This document shows, in pieces, positions 61,516 to 64,000 of a DNA stretch of 64,000 nt. The stretch spans positions 1,331,008-1,395,007 of the forward strand of contig NZ_CH724168.1 in NCBI RefSeq assembly GCF_000153285.1. The letters run 5' to 3'. Below the pieces are notes generated by a model. The model saw only the letters and a list, made by a program, of their open reading frames with translations, was not told the origin of the DNA and searched no databases. Source of the DNA: Synechococcus sp. WH 7805. GTDB taxonomy: Bacteria > Cyanobacteriota > Cyanobacteriia > PCC-6307 > Cyanobiaceae. The translations under genes and the position numbers were made by a program. Each line of letters opens with the position of its first letter. Positions within the stretch are counted from its first letter, which is position 1.

Positions 61516-62763
61516 TCATCGCAGTCCCTCCAGCACCTGATCCCGGGAGCGACGCAGCGCCTCCCCTAACAGCGGTCCAGGTTGCATGCCCTGGGCGATC
61601 AAGTCCCTGGCGCTGACCGAGGCGGTCGCATGCCGCCAGCGCCCCCACCAGCGCAGCATCGGGCGCCAGCACAGTGGGGTTTCGATCACCGCCAAAGCCA
61701 CCACCGGCGCGGACCAGTTGGCCTGCTCAAGACGTGAGGTCCACTCCAGAGCTCCCCATTGGCGCCATGGCTGGGGCAACACCTCCTGCTCCAGCCAGTG
61801 CCGCAGCGCTTGCAGTTGCTCCAGCCAGCGCAACTGCTGCATGGGAATCTCAAGCCGCTGAGCCAGAGCGACGGGTTCCTCGGCTGCGGCGATCAAGGCG
61901 CTGAGCAAGGGAAGTTGCAGACGTGCAGCCCGCCGCAATCTGCATATGAGCTTGGCCTCGCTCTGCAACAACGGATCCAGAAGAGGCAGCGCAGACCATT
62001 TCTGCAGCAAGGTCAGAGCCTGCGGCCAGGGTTCCCGCTCCAGGAGCAGATCCAGCTCCATACGCAAGCGGGTCCCCAGGGCTGGAGGCACCTCATCCAC
62101 AACATCGCCATGCCGCCAGGCCCAAGGCCAGCGCTCCAGCGTGGTCTTCAACTGCTGCAGGGATCCCGAATCGAGATCGAATCCAAGCCGGGCGCCATAA
62201 CGGGCAGCGCGAATCACGCGCGTTGGGTCATCAGAAACGCTGGCCTCATGCAAAAACACCAACTGCCGTGAAGCCAGGTGGTCGAGACCACCATGGGGAT
62301 CCAGCAGCTGCTGGCTGCCATCGCCATGCAACACCAACGCCATGGCATTCGCCGTGAAATCCCGGCGTGCCAGATCCTCTTCGAGCGGTCCCGGTTGAAC
62401 GATTGGGTTCTCGCCCGGTAGGGGATACCGCTCCTCACGGGCACCGGCCAGATCGATCAGCACGCCATCCAGCATCAGTTCCGCCGTGCCGAAGCGCTCA
62501 TGCAACTGCAGCCACGGCATCCGCTCAGCACCGAACCTTTGCTGGAGACCACGGGCCAGATCAGCGCAGGATCCTTCCAGCACCAGATCCAGATCCGGAA
62601 GCCCTGTCCAGGAGGCCCCATAGCATTGATGGAGCAGGGCATCACGGACGGCACCACCGACCAGAGCCAACCGCCCAAGCCCCTGGAGTCGAACCTGCTC
62701 GACGAGGGCCAACGTCAACTCCGGGGGAATGCCTGGCAGCTCAAGGCGTGAGATCGCCCCCAT
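61516..62763 (-). CDS. tRNA nucleotidyltransferase / poly(A) polymerase family
   Basis: A 415-residue class II nucleotidyltransferase that adds CCA (or part of it) to tRNA ends. It has LALVGGAVRDALLH (about 33-46), DLDLVLEGS with the catalytic Asp pair, the RRDFTANAMALVLHG motif (about 133-147) and DPTRVIRAARYGARLGF. The family also includes A-adding and CC-adding enzymes; which activity applies here is unclear. The tRNA at 166-238 does not encode CCA, consistent with need for this enzyme. It is two bases from kdsB. Confidence 0.92.
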   Translation of the reverse strand: MGAISRLELPGIPPELTLALVEQVRLQGLGRLALVGGAVRDALLHQCYGASWTGLPDLDLVLEGSCADLARGLQQRFGAERMPWLQLHERFGTAELMLDGVLIDLAGAREERYPLPGENPIVQPGPLEEDLARRDFTANAMALVLHGDGSQQLLDPHGGLDHLASRQLVFLHEASVSDDPTRVIRAARYGARLGFDLDSGSLQQLKTTLERWPWAWRHGDVVDEVPPALGTRLRMELDLLLEREPWPQALTLLQKWSALPLLDPLLQSEAKLICRLRRAARLQLPLLSALIAAAEEPVALAQRLEIPMQQLRWLEQLQALRHWLEQEVLPQPWRQWGALEWTSRLEQANWSAPVVALAVIETPLCWRPMLRWWGRWRHATASVSARDLIAQGMQPGPLLGEALRRSRDQVLEGLR

Positions 62764-62765
62764 CC

Positions 62766-63578
62766 CTACGTGCGAGCCATCCGGCGGGCCTCCTCCAGCT
62801 GCTCCGGTGTATCCACAGAGAGTGAGGTTCCCTCCACCCTGAAGGTGGCGACCGTATGCCCGGCTTCGATCAAGCGCAGCTGCTCCAGGCGCTCGAGATC
62901 TTCAAGAGGAGAAGCCGGCAGTTGATCCCATTGGGCCAGCACATCCCCCCGGAAGCCATACATACCCACATGTCCCCAGTAAGGCGCATGCCGATGCCAG
63001 TCAGCGGGATCCACGTCACGGACATGGGGGATGGCGGAACGGGAGAAGTACAACGCCCGGCCATCGTGGGCCACCAGGGTTTTCACGACGGCTGGATTGT
63101 GGATGGTGTCCGCGGTCAAGCGGTAGATCGGTGTCACCACTGCGGGCACAGGCTCGCGCCGTCCGAATTCCTCAACCATCGCAGTTACGACAGCAGGGTC
63201 AAGAAAGGGCTGGTCACCCTGCACATTGATCACGGCCGTGGTGCGGAGCCGCTCGGCTCTCTGCGGTTCATCCCAACAATCAACCCGCTCGACCCAGGCC
63301 TTAGCCACCAGCTGGTCGGCCACGGAGGCGATGCGCTCGCTACCGGAGCTGCAAGAGTCCGAAGTCATCAGCACCGGAAAACCCCACCCCTGAGCCAGCT
63401 GCTGCAGCCGAGAACTGTCCGTGCAGAGCACCACTGCTGCAGGCCCAGCGGCATGGGCGCAGCGTTCCAGCACCCGCTGGATCATTGGCTTGCCGCCAAT
63501 CTCCGCCAATACTTTGTCGGGCAAGCGGGAGGACGCCAACCGGGCCGGCACCGCCACCACTGAACGCTGAATCGTCAT
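62766..63578 (-). CDS. kdsB: 3-deoxy-manno-octulosonate cytidylyltransferase
   Basis: Activates Kdo as CMP-Kdo. The 270-residue product begins VVAVPARLASSRLPDKVLAE (about 7-26) with the GGKPMIQRVLERC segment, and carries INVQGDQPFLDP (about 138-149) and YFSRSAIPHVRD (about 180-191). These are the KdsB signatures. It overlaps the stop of the upstream glycosyltransferase, so the two are coupled. kdsD and kdsC lie 3-5 kb away on the other strand. Confidence 0.95.
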   Translation of the reverse strand: MTIQRSVVAVPARLASSRLPDKVLAEIGGKPMIQRVLERCAHAAGPAAVVLCTDSSRLQQLAQGWGFPVLMTSDSCSSGSERIASVADQLVAKAWVERVDCWDEPQRAERLRTTAVINVQGDQPFLDPAVVTAMVEEFGRREPVPAVVTPIYRLTADTIHNPAVVKTLVAHDGRALYFSRSAIPHVRDVDPADWHRHAPYWGHVGMYGFRGDVLAQWDQLPASPLEDLERLEQLRLIEAGHTVATFRVEGTSLSVDTPEQLEEARRMART

Positions 63579-64000
63579 CAGTCCCAGAGCTTCATGGCGT
63601 CATCACGGGCCGAGAACCATTCCGCCGCAAGCGGCCCACCCATCGTGCGCTGCTCCCTGAACCAGGGGCCGCCGAGGGTCCAGTGCAGCAAGCGCGGACC
63701 ACCTTCTTCCGCAGCCGCCGTGGGTGCGTCCTGCACATCCACGAGATGGTTCCAACCAGCATCCAAGGCACCGATCTCATGATCGCCCTCCAGCCAATGG
63801 AATCGGTGGAGTTCCAATCCTGTGGCCCTGTTCACATAGTCCACGGTCAACGCCGTGCAGCGGCTGCAGTTCAGCAACATCAGCGAGCTCCAGTTCTTCT
63901 TCGGGTAAGCGCTCTGCACTTCCCCCAGAAATTTCACCGTTTCGCCGGGCACATGCTCGTGCTGCACGCACATCGCTCCATAGCGATCATCCCGCTGGTC
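63578..64000 (-). CDS. Glycosyltransferase (GT8-like), C-terminal part, truncated by window
   Basis: The last 140 residues of a gene that continues past the right edge. It contains RDDRYGAMCVQHEHVP, then YPKKNWSSLMLLNCSRCTAL and LHWTLGGPWF. This pattern (RDDRYAVxCVQH, PxKNWSS, NC, H-x-TxGGPWF) is seen in a family of GT8-like glycosyltransferases linked to lipopolysaccharide or glycan synthesis. The donor-binding N-terminus is outside the window. It overlaps kdsB by three bases or so. Confidence 0.7.
   Translation of the reverse strand, partial: DQRDDRYGAMCVQHEHVPGETVKFLGEVQSAYPKKNWSSLMLLNCSRCTALTVDYVNRATGLELHRFHWLEGDHEIGALDAGWNHLVDVQDAPTAAAEEGGPRLLHWTLGGPWFREQRTMGGPLAAEWFSARDDAMKLWD

Noticed and set aside
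1-64000. CRISPR array, prophage or integrase-attachment structure
   Set aside because: No regularly spaced repeats, no phage structural or integrase genes and no second copy of the tRNA 3' end were noticed by eye.

Overview
The window is chromosomal DNA from a marine picocyanobacterium, most likely a Synechococcus of sub-cluster 5.1. The evidence is high-GC, tightly packed genes, the linked rubA-ycf48-psbEFLJ photosystem II cluster, ndhC-ndhK-ndhJ, the Mg-chelatase subunit gene chlD, a PCP_red protein, a carotenoid oxygenase and a SelD fused to an FAD oxidoreductase. This is inferred from gene content; no database search was possible.

Layout. 0-5.9 kb is core housekeeping: a CNNM-type membrane protein, tRNA-CAU, pyrE, a YgfZ-like folate protein, a TM0106-type nuclease, a phosphohexomutase and rdgB. 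5.9-10.8 kb is a four-gene block with overlapping starts (SABATH-type methyltransferase, Leu/Val dehydrogenase-like enzyme, sarcosine/methyltryptophan oxidase-like flavoenzyme, BCCT transporter). It is the best candidate here for an uncharacterised metabolic system. 11.7-23.5 kb is AT-richer and sparse: a receiver-only regulator, an AraC-type regulator, an OmpR-type regulator with a degenerate receiver, a 1672-residue RTX/dockerin animal-type haem peroxidase and a histidine kinase. 23.6-32.9 kb returns to core genes and carries three photolyase-family reading frames. Two of these look like one photolyase split into separate FAD and antenna-like domains in swapped order.

32.9-35.5 kb is a small AT-rich islet with a decayed IS3-family orfA and an RgpF-like glycosyltransferase. 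35.5-46.97 kb holds folK, chlD, an MCE/ABC lipid-transport pair, a YvcK-like protein, ndhJKC, rubA, ycf48, psbEFLJ and hisS. 47-64 kb is largely a cell-envelope sugar region: UDP-glucose dehydrogenase, two nucleotide-sugar epimerases, GT4 and GT2 glycosyltransferases, an O-antigen ligase-like protein, the Kdo genes kdsD, kdsC and kdsB, a sulfotransferase and a truncated glycosyltransferase. selD, uvrD and a tRNA nucleotidyltransferase are interspersed.

Many neighbours overlap by 1-4 bases (ATGA or TGATG), which implies translational coupling. Start sites were chosen from domain alignment by eye, signal peptides and these overlaps, and several remain ambiguous.
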